From: Plantactinospora sp. KBS50
GTDB lineage: Bacteria > Actinomycetota > Actinomycetes > Mycobacteriales > Micromonosporaceae
DNA: 64,000 nt
Direction of reading: 5' to 3'
Assembly: GCF_002285795.1 (NCBI RefSeq)
Contig: NZ_CP022961.1
Span: forward strand, 5,584,001 to 5,648,000
The position numbers and the translations under genes are program-made. The notes beneath the pieces are model-generated. The model worked only from the letters and a program-made list of their open reading frames with translations. It made no database searches and was not told the origin of the DNA. Positions 16,662 through 24,481 of this stretch are shown here, piece by piece. How positions within the stretch are numbered: the stretch's first letter is position 1; every line of letters begins with the position of its first letter.

Positions 16662-17276
16662 TCACACCTCCCGGCTCGCCGCGGCGGCACGGGTGGACGG
16701 GGCCGCGCTGAACCCTCGCTCGGCAGCGTACTGTTCGAGCAGTTTGCGCAGGTTCCGCCGCCCCCGGTGCAGTCGCGACATCACCGTACCGATCGGGGTG
16801 CCCATGATCTCGGCCACCTCCTTGTAGGAGAAGCCCTCGACGTCGGTCAGGTAGACCGCCAGCCGGAACTCCTCCGGCAGCTGCTGGAGCGCCGTCTTCA
16901 CGTCGCTGTCCGGCAGCCGGTCGAGCGCCTCGGTCTCGGCCGACCGCAGGCCGCTGGAGGTGTGCGACTCCGCCTCGGCCAACTGCCAGTCGGTGATCTC
17001 CTCGGTCGGAGCCTGCACCGGCTGCCGCTGCCGCTTGCGGTAGGAGTTGATGTACGTGTTGGTGAGGATCCGGTACAGCCACGCCTTGAGGTTGGTGCCC
17101 TCTTCGAACTGGTGGAAGGCGGCGAACGCCTTCAGGTAGGTCTCCTGGACCAGGTCCTCCGCGTCCGCGGGGTTACGGGTCATCCGCAGCCCGGCGGCGT
17201 AGAGCTGGTCGACGAAGGGCAGCGCGTCGCGCTCGAACCGCGCCCGACGCTCGTCCGTCTTCTCCGGTCGTGTCAA
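16662..17276 (-). CDS. sigH: ECF sigma factor SigH (SigR-type, thiol stress)
   Basis: This 204-aa group 4 sigma factor has region 2 with [18 protein letters not shown] and [20 protein letters not shown], and region 4 with the [18 protein letters not shown] helix-turn-helix. It is highly similar to mycobacterial SigH and Streptomyces SigR, which control thioredoxin and other thiol homeostasis genes. I chose the TTG at 17276 ([17 protein letters not shown]) because GAGGAGA lies 7 nt upstream and no better start exists before the conserved part. A SigH-type promoter precedes it, so it is autoregulated. rshA follows in the operon. Confidence 0.94.
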   Translation of the reverse strand: MTRPEKTDERRARFERDALPFVDQLYAAGLRMTRNPADAEDLVQETYLKAFAAFHQFEEGTNLKAWLYRILTNTYINSYRKRQRQPVQAPTEEITDWQLAEAESHTSSGLRSAETEALDRLPDSDVKTALQQLPEEFRLAVYLTDVEGFSYKEVAEIMGTPIGTVMSRLHRGRRNLRKLLEQYAAERGFSAAPSTRAAAASREV

Positions 17277-17341
17277 CCGAACGTCTCCTCGCTCTCCAGC
17301 CGGCTTCCGCAGAGTCGACTGTCCCGCCGAGGATACGCGTA

Positions 17342-17366
17342 AACCACCAGCGGCAGATTCGGTTCC
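17342..17366 (-). promoter_or_regulatory. SigH-dependent autoregulatory promoter of sigH-rshA
   Basis: Read on the minus strand this is GGAAC-N17-GTT, matching the SigH/SigR consensus (GGAAC or GGAAT, 16-18 nt, GTT). It is oriented toward sigH. The transcript would start near 17332 and have a leader of about 55 nt with the GAGGAGA site. Confidence 0.75.
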
Positions 17367-17613
17367 GGCGGCTGCCCGGCGTTCGGCTGCCGCGCCGCGT
17401 GCCGGCGACTGCGCCGCGCCGCGTGCCGGCGCGGGCGCCGCCGGACCCACCGGCGACCACTCCGGCCCGGTCAGCAGCCGCTGCACCCGGTCACTGCGCT
17501 CCCTGCTCCATGTCCCGGTCGGCACCGGATCGACTCCCTCGCTCGGAAAAGCACGTCCGCGAGTGTCAACGCGATCCAGCCGCCCGCACATTCCACGGCG
17601 CGGCCCCACATCC

Positions 17614-17651
17614 CTGGTCCCAGCCGTGGCATCGGCCACCGCTGGGACCAG
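17614..17651. terminator. Long hairpin, probable terminator of the hydrolase gene
   Basis: CTGGTCCCAGC and GCTGGGACCAG form a perfect 11-bp outer stem. After a single C:C mismatch the stem continues with GTGGC/GCCAC around a 4-nt ATCG loop. It lies 145 bp downstream of the minus-strand hydrolase stop and upstream of the sigH promoter, so it would insulate sigH. Confidence 0.6.
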
Positions 17652-17795
17652 GAAGGGCCTGGGAGGACGGCGACGGCGCCGAGTGCGACGGCCGCCACCA
17701 GAGAGAGCAACGATCACTGCGGGGCACGGAAACGGGCGTCCGGGCGTGCCGCCGCGGCGCGCTCAGCGCGCCCGGGGCGTGCCGGCGCGGCACGC

Positions 17796-18410
17796 TCAGC
17801 GCGCCCAGCCGCGCTCGCGCAGCCAGCCGAGCGCCAGCTCCGCCGTACCGGCCGGGTCGCCCCGCAGGTCGTGCCGCTCACCGGGGCGGATCCGGACGAG
17901 TACTCCCGGCGGTGCGGCCGGCACCCCGAACGCGTCCCGATCCCCGTTGATCACCAGCGTCGGCAGGCCGGTGTCCAGCTCGCCGTCCCGGGACCGCTCG
18001 GGCCGACCCGGTGGGTGCGCGGGGAACGCCAGGGCCAGCACGCCGGCCGCGCCCACGCTCCGGGCGGTCCGGCAGGCCACCCGGGCGCCGCTGGACCGGC
18101 CGCCCACCACCAGCGGCAGCGGCGGGCCGGAACGGCCGCGCAGGGCGGCCACCACGGCCGACCACGCCTCGTCGAGCCGGTCGGCGGGCGCCGGCGCCCG
18201 CCGACCGGCCACCCGGTACGGCTGGGTCACCCGCGCCACCAGCACCCCGGCCCAGACGACGGCCGCGGTCACGGCCGCCAGGTCCGGCGCGTCGACGGTG
18301 CCGCCGGCGCCGTGTCCGAGCACGAGAAGGCTCACCGGCGACCCGTCGGGTACGTCATGCACCACCTCGGCCGGTCCGACCGGGGTGGCGAACGGTTCCA
18401 CGCGCAGCAT
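17796..18410 (-). CDS. Alpha/beta-hydrolase (dienelactone hydrolase/KANL3-Tex30-like)
   Basis: This 204-aa protein has the oxyanion strand LLVLGHGAGG, the nucleophile elbow GGRSSGAR (Ser in GxSxG-like context), LPTLVINGDRDAFG carrying the acid residue, and GERHDL with the catalytic histidine. This is the short alpha/beta-hydrolase type with no lid. Substrate is unknown. A CAGAAT hexamer lies 7 nt before the ATG, with no Shine-Dalgarno sequence, so it is probably translated from a leaderless mRNA. Confidence 0.85.
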   Translation of the reverse strand: MLRVEPFATPVGPAEVVHDVPDGSPVSLLVLGHGAGGTVDAPDLAAVTAAVVWAGVLVARVTQPYRVAGRRAPAPADRLDEAWSAVVAALRGRSGPPLPLVVGGRSSGARVACRTARSVGAAGVLALAFPAHPPGRPERSRDGELDTGLPTLVINGDRDAFGVPAAPPGVLVRIRPGERHDLRGDPAGTAELALGWLRERGWAR

Positions 18411-18417
18411 GCCCGGG

Positions 18418-18423
18418 ATTCTG
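18418..18423 (-). promoter_or_regulatory. -10-like CAGAAT, probable leaderless promoter of the hydrolase
   Basis: On the minus strand CAGAAT ends 7 nt before the ATG at 18410. The first base deviates from TAnnnT but the spacing equals that of the other leaderless starts here. Confidence 0.4.
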
Positions 18424-18513
18424 CCGTCCGGGGCCGGCGATTCGTCGGCGCATCCCGGCCGGCCACCCGCCCCTGGCGGTCACCGGCCCGTACCGGTCAC
18501 CCGCCCGTACCGG

Positions 18514-18909
18514 TCACCGGCCGAGCGGCACCAGGGTGAGCAGGCGGTCCCGCACCGGCGGGCCGGGCTCGTCCGCGGCATCCGGATCCCGCTCCACCTG
18601 GCCGCGCCAGGCCAGCAGCATGGCCCGCCGTTCCCGCGGCGTCGTCGCGCCCCAGACGCCGTGGCAGTCCCCGACCTCCAGCGCCCAGGCCAGGCACGCG
18701 CCCTGCACATCGCAGGTACGGCAGAGCGCGACGGCGGCGTCGGCCGGTTCGTTGGGCGCCGGGAAGAAGGTCTCCGGGTCCACGCTCTGGCAGGCGCCAC
18801 GGATGCGCCAGGCATCGTCGGACTGCCGTTCGCGCAGGGCTCTGAGCAGTCTCGGATCCCGACGCGCGGCGTCGACTTCGTGCGGCCGGGGCATGCGCGC
18901 CCGTGTCAC
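18514..18909 (-). CDS. WhiB-family iron-sulfur regulator (second WhiB)
   Basis: About 131 aa. The WhiB domain runs from GACQSVDPETFFP through LCRTCDVQGACLAWALEVGDCHGVWGA, giving four cluster cysteines (C, then CxxC, then C) and the GVWG turn. The basic RERRAM tail is followed by an acidic Asp/Glu-rich extension. It is not WhiB1, 2 or 7 by motif; I cannot name the subclass. The GTG at 18909 follows GGAGG and is preferred over the ATG at 18894. The start could lie further up. Confidence 0.87.
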   Translation of the reverse strand: MTRARMPRPHEVDAARRDPRLLRALRERQSDDAWRIRGACQSVDPETFFPAPNEPADAAVALCRTCDVQGACLAWALEVGDCHGVWGATTPRERRAMLLAWRGQVERDPDAADEPGPPVRDRLLTLVPLGR

Positions 18910-19090
18910 ATCAACCCACCTCCCCCGTGGGTCCGGCACCATCGGTGGGCGCCACTCGCCCGGTGCGAACTGACATCCATTGCCGGCGCTGTGTTCTATC
19001 GCACCCGCGCGGGAACAAACAAGAGTCCTCACGAAATCCTGGCTGAAAGATCGAGCGACGTTATGCCGCAAGACGGTGCAAAAGCCGCCG

Positions 19091-19112
19091 AAAAATCACC
19101 CTGAGTGGTGAT
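19091..19112 (-). terminator. Intrinsic terminator of the SRAP gene
   Basis: On the minus strand ATCACC-N6-GGTGAT is followed by TTTTT, a classical rho-independent terminator with a U-run, rare in such GC-rich DNA. It begins 20 bp after the SRAP stop at 19132. Confidence 0.75.
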
Positions 19113-19131
19113 CAAATACGGCCAAAGAAGC

Positions 19132-20055
19132 TCAGAAAAGCGTCAGCCGGACGGGCTCCTCCGGCCCCGTTTCCGGGTCCGGCAGCGGGGTGATCAGACC
19201 CGGCCCGTCGTTGCGGACGTCGCCCACCGCGCGACCGACCGGCCGGATCTCCAGACCGGCCACCAACGCCGCCGGCGGTGGCGCCAGCAGCCCGGCCGCG
19301 TCTGTCGATTTCGGACTGATCGCCGACTCCGTCGACATCGGCCGGGCGGCCGGCCGCGACGCTGCCGGGCCGGGCGCCGACCCCCGCACCGCCCGACCCC
19401 CGGCCGGGTCACGGTCGAGGTCACGGTCGGGGTCGGGGTCGGGGTCCCCGACCGCGTGCCCGCCGCCGGCGAGCCAGGCCGACCACCGCTGCGCGGGCAG
19501 GATCAGCGGCATCCGGTCGTGTACCCGGGCCAGCTCGCCGATCGCCGGTCGGGTGATGATCGCGCAGGTGAGCAGCGTCGAGGAGCCCCGGTGCGGCCCG
19601 GCCGCGTCGACCGCGCCCGGATCCGCCCGCGCTGCGCCCCGCCCGGCCGACCAGGGCGACCAGATCCCGGCGAAGGCCAGCACCGACCCGTCCCGCGGGG
19701 TCATGAAGTACGGCTGCCGGCCGCCGTCCCGCCGGACCCATTCGTACCAGCCGTCGGCGGGAATCAGGCAGCGCCGGCGGGCGAACGAACGGGCGAACGC
19801 CCGGCTGGTCGCGACCGTCTCGGCCCGAGCGTTGATCATGCGAGCGGCGCCGGTCGGGTCCGGCGCCCAGTGCGGCACCAGCCCCCACCGCGCCGTCGCG
19901 AGCCGCCGCTGCCCGGTCGAGGACAGCCGGACCACCGGCACCGGATCGGTCGGCGCGACGTTGTAGTCGGGCGCCAGCCCGCCGGTGTCGTCACCGGCGT
20001 CGAAGAGCGCGCCCAGCTCGGCCGCGCCCCGGGTCGTCGCGTACCTCCCACACAT
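19132..20055 (-). CDS. SRAP-domain abasic-site protein (YedK/HMCES family)
   Basis: This 307-aa protein crosslinks to abasic sites in single-stranded DNA. The catalytic Cys2 follows the initiator Met (MCGRYATT), NVAPTDPVPVV contains the conserved asparagine, ADGWYEW the glutamate, and HDRMPLIL the histidine. The family usually has about 220-250 residues. Here residues about 205-255 hold an insertion with a DPDPDPDRDLDRDP stretch encoded by a short DNA repeat, and an Ala/Pro-rich linker. The ATG at 20055 is fixed because Cys2 must be N-terminal. A TAACGT hexamer 7 nt upstream suggests a leaderless mRNA. Confidence 0.93.
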   Translation of the reverse strand: MCGRYATTRGAAELGALFDAGDDTGGLAPDYNVAPTDPVPVVRLSSTGQRRLATARWGLVPHWAPDPTGAARMINARAETVATSRAFARSFARRRCLIPADGWYEWVRRDGGRQPYFMTPRDGSVLAFAGIWSPWSAGRGAARADPGAVDAAGPHRGSSTLLTCAIITRPAIGELARVHDRMPLILPAQRWSAWLAGGGHAVGDPDPDPDRDLDRDPAGGRAVRGSAPGPAASRPAARPMSTESAISPKSTDAAGLLAPPPAALVAGLEIRPVGRAVGDVRNDGPGLITPLPDPETGPEEPVRLTLF

Positions 20056-20062
20056 GGCGCCC

Positions 20063-20068
20063 ACGTTA
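20063..20068 (-). promoter_or_regulatory. -10 element TAACGT of the SRAP gene (leaderless)
   Basis: On the minus strand TAACGT is placed 7 nt before the ATG at 20055, so the mRNA probably starts at the start codon. This suits a protein whose Cys2 must follow formyl-Met. Confidence 0.5.
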
Positions 20069-20215
20069 GAGGGTGTCGGACACGGCTCGCGCCGCTCCGG
20101 CCCTCCGGAGCGGCCCGGTGACCGGGCGTCCCGGCCTCGACGCCTCGACGACGCCCGATGTCCCGCCAGCCGGGAGGGGCGCTCCGCACGATCACACTTC
20201 GTCGGGGTGACCCGG

Positions 20216-20221
20216 CAGAAT
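20216..20221 (+). promoter_or_regulatory. -10-like CAGAAT upstream of aroA (leaderless)
   Basis: CAGAAT ends 6 nt before the GTG at 20228 and there is no ribosome-binding site. The spacing matches the other leaderless candidates in the window. Confidence 0.4.
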
Positions 20222-20227
20222 GTATCC

Positions 20228-21529
20228 GTGCCCAACCTGACCGCGATCCGCCCCCCGCAACCGTGGACCGCGCCGACCGCCACCGGGCCGGTCGAGGCGA
20301 CCCTGCGGCTGCCCGGTTCGAAGTCGATGACCGCCCGCGCGCTGGTGTTGAGCGCGTGCGCGGGCGGGCCCTCCACACTGCGCCGGCCGCTGCGCGCCCG
20401 GGACACCGAGCTGATGGGGGCCGGCCTGCGGGCGATGGGCGCGCACGTGTCGGTGGTCGACGACGAACGGTGGCTGGTCCGCCCGCACCACCTGCAGGGA
20501 CCGGCACACGTGGACGTCGGCCTCGCCGGCACCGTGATGCGCTTCCTGCCCCCCGTCGCCGGCCTGGCCACCGGCACGATCACCTTCGACGGCGACCCGC
20601 ATGCCCGGCTGCGCCCCCTCGGCCCGCTCGTGGGGGCCCTGCGCGCCCTCGGCGTACGCATCGACGCCGCGCCCGGCGACGGGCTGCCGCTGACCGTGCA
20701 CGGCACCGGACGGGTCGCCGGCGGTGAGGTGATCATCGACGCGTCGGCGTCCAGCCAGCTCGTCTCGGGGCTGCTGCTGGCCTCCGCCGGGTTCGACCGC
20801 GGCCTGGTGGTGCGGCACGTCGGCCGGCCGGTGCCCTCCGCGCCACACCTGCGGATGACCGTGCAGATGATGCGGGCCGCCGGGGCCGGGGTCGACGACA
20901 GCACCCCGGACGTCTGGGCGGTCGAGCCGGGCCGGCTCTCCGGGCGGGGCTGGGACATCGAGCCGGACCTCTCCGGCGCCGTCCCGTTCTTCGCGGCGGC
21001 GCTGATCACCGACGGCGAGGTGACGCTGCGGGACTGGCCGCGCAGCAGCGCGCAGCCGGTGGACCGGCTGCGCGCGCTGCTCGGGCAGATGGGCGGCGAG
21101 GTGGTGCTCGGCACCGACGGGCTCACCGTGCGCGGCGGTGGCCGCCTGCACGGCCTGGACGCGGACCTGTCCGACGTGGGCGAGCTGACGCCGGCGCTGG
21201 CCGCGCTGGCCACCCTCGCCGACTCGCCGTCCCGGTTGTCCGGCGTGGGCCACATCCGGGGGCACGAGACGGACCGGGTGGCGGCGCTGGCCCGGGAGCT
21301 GTCGGCGCTGGGCGCCGACATCTGCGAGACCACCGACGGCCTGGAGATCCGGCCACGGCCGATGCGCGGCGGCATGTTCCGGACCTACGACGATCACCGG
21401 ATGGCGCACGCCGCCTCGCTGATCGGGCTGGTGGTGCCGGGCATCGAACTGGACGACGTGGCGTGTACCTCCAAGACCATGCCCGAGTTCCCGGCACTAT
21501 GGTCAGCGATGGTGGCCGGCAAGAGCTGA
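20228..21529 (+). CDS. aroA: 3-phosphoshikimate 1-carboxyvinyltransferase (EPSP synthase)
   Basis: This 433-aa enzyme adds enolpyruvate from PEP to shikimate-3-phosphate in aromatic amino acid synthesis. It shows LPGSKSMTARAL at the phosphate-binding start of domain one, GLAGTVMRFLPP, RGHETDR and the C-terminal TYDDHRMAHA signature. The GTG at 20228 gives the expected N-terminus about 35 residues before LPGSKS. It is followed after 27 bp by rsgA in the same reading frame; aroA-rsgA linkage is conserved in actinobacteria. Confidence 0.96.
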   Translation: MPNLTAIRPPQPWTAPTATGPVEATLRLPGSKSMTARALVLSACAGGPSTLRRPLRARDTELMGAGLRAMGAHVSVVDDERWLVRPHHLQGPAHVDVGLAGTVMRFLPPVAGLATGTITFDGDPHARLRPLGPLVGALRALGVRIDAAPGDGLPLTVHGTGRVAGGEVIIDASASSQLVSGLLLASAGFDRGLVVRHVGRPVPSAPHLRMTVQMMRAAGAGVDDSTPDVWAVEPGRLSGRGWDIEPDLSGAVPFFAAALITDGEVTLRDWPRSSAQPVDRLRALLGQMGGEVVLGTDGLTVRGGGRLHGLDADLSDVGELTPALAALATLADSPSRLSGVGHIRGHETDRVAALARELSALGADICETTDGLEIRPRPMRGGMFRTYDDHRMAHAASLIGLVVPGIELDDVACTSKTMPEFPALWSAMVAGKS

Positions 21530-21556
21530 TCACCCGGCGGGCGCGAGGGGGCGGCT

Positions 21557-22591
21557 CTGGCAGGCAGGCGACGGGAGTACGACGAGGATGACGTCCGGGT
21601 CCGGCCCGGCCGTTCGTCACGCCCCCGCACCCGCACCCGGCCCCGGCACTCGGACGCGGTCGAGGGGTTCGTGGTGGCCGTCGACCGGGGCCGCTACACC
21701 TGTGTGGTCGACGACGGGGCCGGCGGGCCGGAGCGTACGGTCACCGCGATGCGCGCCCGCGAGCTGGGCCGCCGCTCGGTGGTGGTCGGTGACCGGGTGT
21801 CGCTGGTGGGCGACGTCTCGGGGGCGCCCGGCGCGCTGGCCAGGATCGTCCGGATCGACGAACGCCGCTCGGTGCTGCGGCGCACCGCCGACGACGACGA
21901 GACCACCGCCGAGGGACGCATCGAACGGGTGGTGGTGGCCAACGCCGACCGGTTGGTGATCGTCAGTTCGCTGGCCGACCCGCCCCCGCGGACCGGCTTC
22001 ATCGACCGCTGTCTGGTGGCCGCGTACGACGCCGACATCGCCCCGCTGCTCTGCCTCACCAAGGCCGACCTCGCCGGTCCGGACACCGTGCTGCACTACT
22101 ACGCCGAGCTGGACCTGCCGTACGTCCTGGTCAGCCCGGGCTCCGACCTGGCCGCGCTGCGCGAGCGGCTGGCCGGCCAGGTCTCGGTGCTGGTGGGCCA
22201 CTCCGGGGTGGGCAAGTCGACCCTGGTGAACCGGCTGGTGCCGGCCGCCGAGCGGGCGGTCGGCACGGTGAGCGCGATCGGCCGGGGACGGCACACCTCG
22301 ACCAGCGCGGTGGCGCTGCGGTTGCCGGCGCCGGCCGCGGACCGGCCCGGCTGGATCGTCGACACCCCGGGGGTGCGCAGCTTCGGGCTGGCGCACGTGG
22401 ACGCGCAGAGCGTGCTGCACGGCTTCCCGGACCTGGTACCGGGGACCCTGGACTGCCCACCGAACTGCGAGCACACCGCGGGCGAGCCGGAGTGCGCGCT
22501 GGACGCCTGGGTGGCGGCCGGCAACGCCGATCCCCGCCGGCTGGCCTCGTACCGCCGGTTGCTGGCCTCCCGCGCCGGTGAGACGGAGTAG
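21557..22591 (+). CDS. rsgA: Ribosome small-subunit-dependent GTPase RsgA
   Basis: This 344-aa circularly permuted GTPase acts in late 30S maturation. The order is an OB domain, then G4 (CLTKADL), G1 (GHSGVGKST), G3 (DTPGV) and a C-terminal zinc knuckle, CPPNCEH followed by ECAL. The nearest ATG/GTG/TTG in frame is 21671, which would remove the first 38 conserved residues (AGRRREYDEDDVRVRPG). No such start exists between the aroA stop and 21671, so the CTG at 21557, 5 nt after AGGGGG, is the likely start. It shares an operon with aroA. Confidence 0.92.
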   Translation: MAGRRREYDEDDVRVRPGRSSRPRTRTRPRHSDAVEGFVVAVDRGRYTCVVDDGAGGPERTVTAMRARELGRRSVVVGDRVSLVGDVSGAPGALARIVRIDERRSVLRRTADDDETTAEGRIERVVVANADRLVIVSSLADPPPRTGFIDRCLVAAYDADIAPLLCLTKADLAGPDTVLHYYAELDLPYVLVSPGSDLAALRERLAGQVSVLVGHSGVGKSTLVNRLVPAAERAVGTVSAIGRGRHTSTSAVALRLPAPAADRPGWIVDTPGVRSFGLAHVDAQSVLHGFPDLVPGTLDCPPNCEHTAGEPECALDAWVAAGNADPRRLASYRRLLASRAGETE

Positions 22592-22656
22592 GGCGGGTCC
22601 CGTCCCGCCCGGTGCGACACGCGCGTCCACCGCCCGGCCCGGTCGGCACGGTCGGC

Positions 22657-22662
22657 TACCTT
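22657..22662 (+). promoter_or_regulatory. -10 element TACCTT of hisN (leaderless)
   Basis: TACCTT fits TAnnnT and ends 6 nt before the ATG at 22669; no Shine-Dalgarno sequence is visible. Confidence 0.5.
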
Positions 22663-22668
22663 TCCGCC

Positions 22669-23457
22669 ATGGCCCGCTACACGGACGACCTGGCCCTGGC
22701 ACACGTGCTGGCCGACACCGCCGACACCATCTCGATGTCCCGGTTCCGCGCGCTGGACCTGCGGGTCGAGTCGAAGCCCGACCTCACCCCGGTCAGTGAC
22801 GCGGACACCGACGTGGAGCGGGCCATCCGGGGCACGCTGGCGCGCAGCCGCCCCCGCGACGGCGTCCTCGGCGAGGAGTACGGGGTGCAGGGCGGCAACG
22901 GCGACCGGCAGTGGGTGATCGACCCGATCGACGGTACGAAGAACTTCGTCCGGGGCGTACCGATCTGGGCGACGCTCATCGCGCTGATGGACGGCGACCA
23001 GCCGGTGGTGGGCCTGGTCTCCGCGCCGGCGCTCGGCCGCCGCTGGTGGGCCGCCACCGGGCACGGCGCGTACGCGGGACGGCACCAGGCCGGCGCCGCC
23101 GCGATCTCCGTCTCCGGCGTCCGCCGGCTGGCCGACGCCAGCGTCTGCTACTCGTCGCTGCCCGGCTGGGAGCAGGCCGGCCGGCTGGACGCGATGCTCG
23201 ACGTGCTGCGGGAGAGCTGGCGCAGCCGCGCCTACGGCGACTTCTACGGGTACATGCTGGTCGCCGAGGGCGCGGTGGACGCGATGGCCGAGCCCGAGCT
23301 GTCGCTGTGGGACCTGGCCGCGCTGATCCCGATCGTGACCGAGGCCGGTGGGACGTTCACCGACCTGACCGGCCGGCCGGGGCCGGCCGGCGGCAGCGCG
23401 CTGGCCAGCAACGGGCCGCTGCACGCGGAGCTGCTGGGCCGGTTGGGCACGGGCTGA
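22669..23457 (+). CDS. hisN: Histidinol-phosphatase, inositol-monophosphatase family
   Basis: This 262-aa metal-dependent phosphatase has the IMPase motifs GEEYG (metal ligand Glu), WVIDPIDGTKNF and the C-terminal WDLAALIPIVTEAGG. Sequence and length resemble HisN, which removes phosphate from histidinol phosphate in actinobacterial histidine synthesis; a broader inositol phosphatase activity cannot be excluded from sequence. The ATG at 22669 sits 6 nt after a -10 element, whereas the upstream extension to 22612 is not conserved-looking. It lies after rsgA on the same strand. Confidence 0.9.
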   Translation: MARYTDDLALAHVLADTADTISMSRFRALDLRVESKPDLTPVSDADTDVERAIRGTLARSRPRDGVLGEEYGVQGGNGDRQWVIDPIDGTKNFVRGVPIWATLIALMDGDQPVVGLVSAPALGRRWWAATGHGAYAGRHQAGAAAISVSGVRRLADASVCYSSLPGWEQAGRLDAMLDVLRESWRSRAYGDFYGYMLVAEGAVDAMAEPELSLWDLAALIPIVTEAGGTFTDLTGRPGPAGGSALASNGPLHAELLGRLGTG

Positions 23458-23548
23458 CGGTGCTCGCGCGGCCGCCGCCGGGCGGGCGGCGCAAAGGCGA
23501 CCGGTACGGCTCTCGCGAGGCAGCCGGGCGGACCCCCGCGGCACCCAC

Positions 23549-23554
23549 TATCCT
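23549..23554 (+). promoter_or_regulatory. -10 element TATCCT of the DMT transporter (leaderless)
   Basis: TATCCT lies 6 nt before the first of two consecutive GTG codons (23561, 23564), so the transcript likely begins at 23561. Confidence 0.45.
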
Positions 23555-23560
23555 CGCCGG

Positions 23561-24481
23561 GTGGTGTCCTCCGGATGGTTCTTCCTGGCGGCCATGATTC
23601 TCAGCTACGGAGTTGCCAACCTGCTTCAGTCGGTCGCCGCGGCCCGCACGACGGTGCACCACACCTTCGATCCCGGTCTGCTGCTCCGGCTGGCGGGGCA
23701 TCGCACGTACCTGGTCGGGCTGCTCTGCCAGTTCGTCGGCTTCACGCTGGCCTTCCTCGCCCGGCGCGATCTTCCGCTGTTCCTGGTCCAGGCCAGCGTG
23801 GCGGCCGGGCTCGGGGTGACCGCGCTGCTGGGCGTGCTTCTGCTCCAGTGGCGGCTGCCGCGCGCCGAGGTGGCGCTGCTGGTGCTGTTGTTCGGCGGGA
23901 TCGCCGCGCTGGTCCTGGCCGCCGAGCCGGCGCCGGCCCGACAACTCGGCACGGCCGCCCGGATCGCCCTGCTCGGCGCGCTCGGCGTGGTCGCCGCGGC
24001 CGGGGTCTTCGCGGTACGCCTGCACGGCGCGCTCGGCTCGGTGGTCCTCGGGTCGCTGGCCGGGATGTCCTTCTCGGCGGCGGCCGTCGCGGCCCGGCCG
24101 CTGGCCTCGGTCGGCACGGTGATGGCCTTCGTGGCCGACCCGTTGCTGTACCTGCTGGTCGCGCACTCCGTGGTGGGGCAGTTGCTGCTCGGACTGGCCA
24201 TGCAGCGCGGCTCCACCACCGCGGCGGTGGCCGCGATGGACGCGGCCGGCGCGGTGCCCGCGGCGATCGTCGGCCTGTTGCTGCTCGGCGACCGCATCTG
24301 GCCCGGCCGGGAGTGGCTGGCCGGGATCGGCTTCCTGGTCACCCTGATCGCGGTGATCGGCCTCACCCGGTACGCCGAGCCGCAGCACCAGCACGCCGTG
24401 GCGGAACGCTGGCGGCGGCTGCGCTCCCGTCGCCCGGCGGCGCGGCCGGACCGGCGGCGCGACCGCACGGTCAGGCCGTGA
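23561..24481 (+). CDS. DMT/EamA-like membrane transporter
   Basis: This 306-aa protein has about nine to ten hydrophobic helices and a basic C-terminal tail (RWRRLRSRRPAARPDRRRD). It resembles the DMT superfamily proteins that actinobacteria encode next to hisN-like genes (nucleotide-sugar or small-metabolite exporters). No substrate can be given. Its 3' end overlaps the converging glycosyltransferase gene by 11 bp, so both strands are coding there and no terminator separates them. Confidence 0.82.
   Translation: MVSSGWFFLAAMILSYGVANLLQSVAAARTTVHHTFDPGLLLRLAGHRTYLVGLLCQFVGFTLAFLARRDLPLFLVQASVAAGLGVTALLGVLLLQWRLPRAEVALLVLLFGGIAALVLAAEPAPARQLGTAARIALLGALGVVAAAGVFAVRLHGALGSVVLGSLAGMSFSAAAVAARPLASVGTVMAFVADPLLYLLVAHSVVGQLLLGLAMQRGSTTAAVAAMDAAGAVPAAIVGLLLLGDRIWPGREWLAGIGFLVTLIAVIGLTRYAEPQHQHAVAERWRRLRSRRPAARPDRRRDRTVRP

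Larger units (their letters stand above)
17277..17795. other. 519-bp non-coding region between sigH and the hydrolase gene
   Basis: It contains the SigH-type promoter (17342-17366), a very stable hairpin (17614-17651), and two sets of imperfect direct repeats: GCGCCGCGTGCCGGCG near 17395-17430 and a CGCTCAGCGCGCCC unit repeated near 17757-17810. Open frames here are low-complexity and have no recognisable domain. Confidence 0.5.

Noticed and set aside
17563-19104. 513-codon plus-strand frame across the hydrolase and second whiB genes
   Set aside because: Composition is Arg/Pro/Ser-rich with no domain, and it is antisense to two genes with clear family motifs.
19095-19112. ATCACC-N6-GGTGAT as a CRP site
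   Set aside because: The half-sites are in the opposite order to GTGA-N6-TCAC, and on the minus strand the dyad is followed by a T-run, so it is a terminator.
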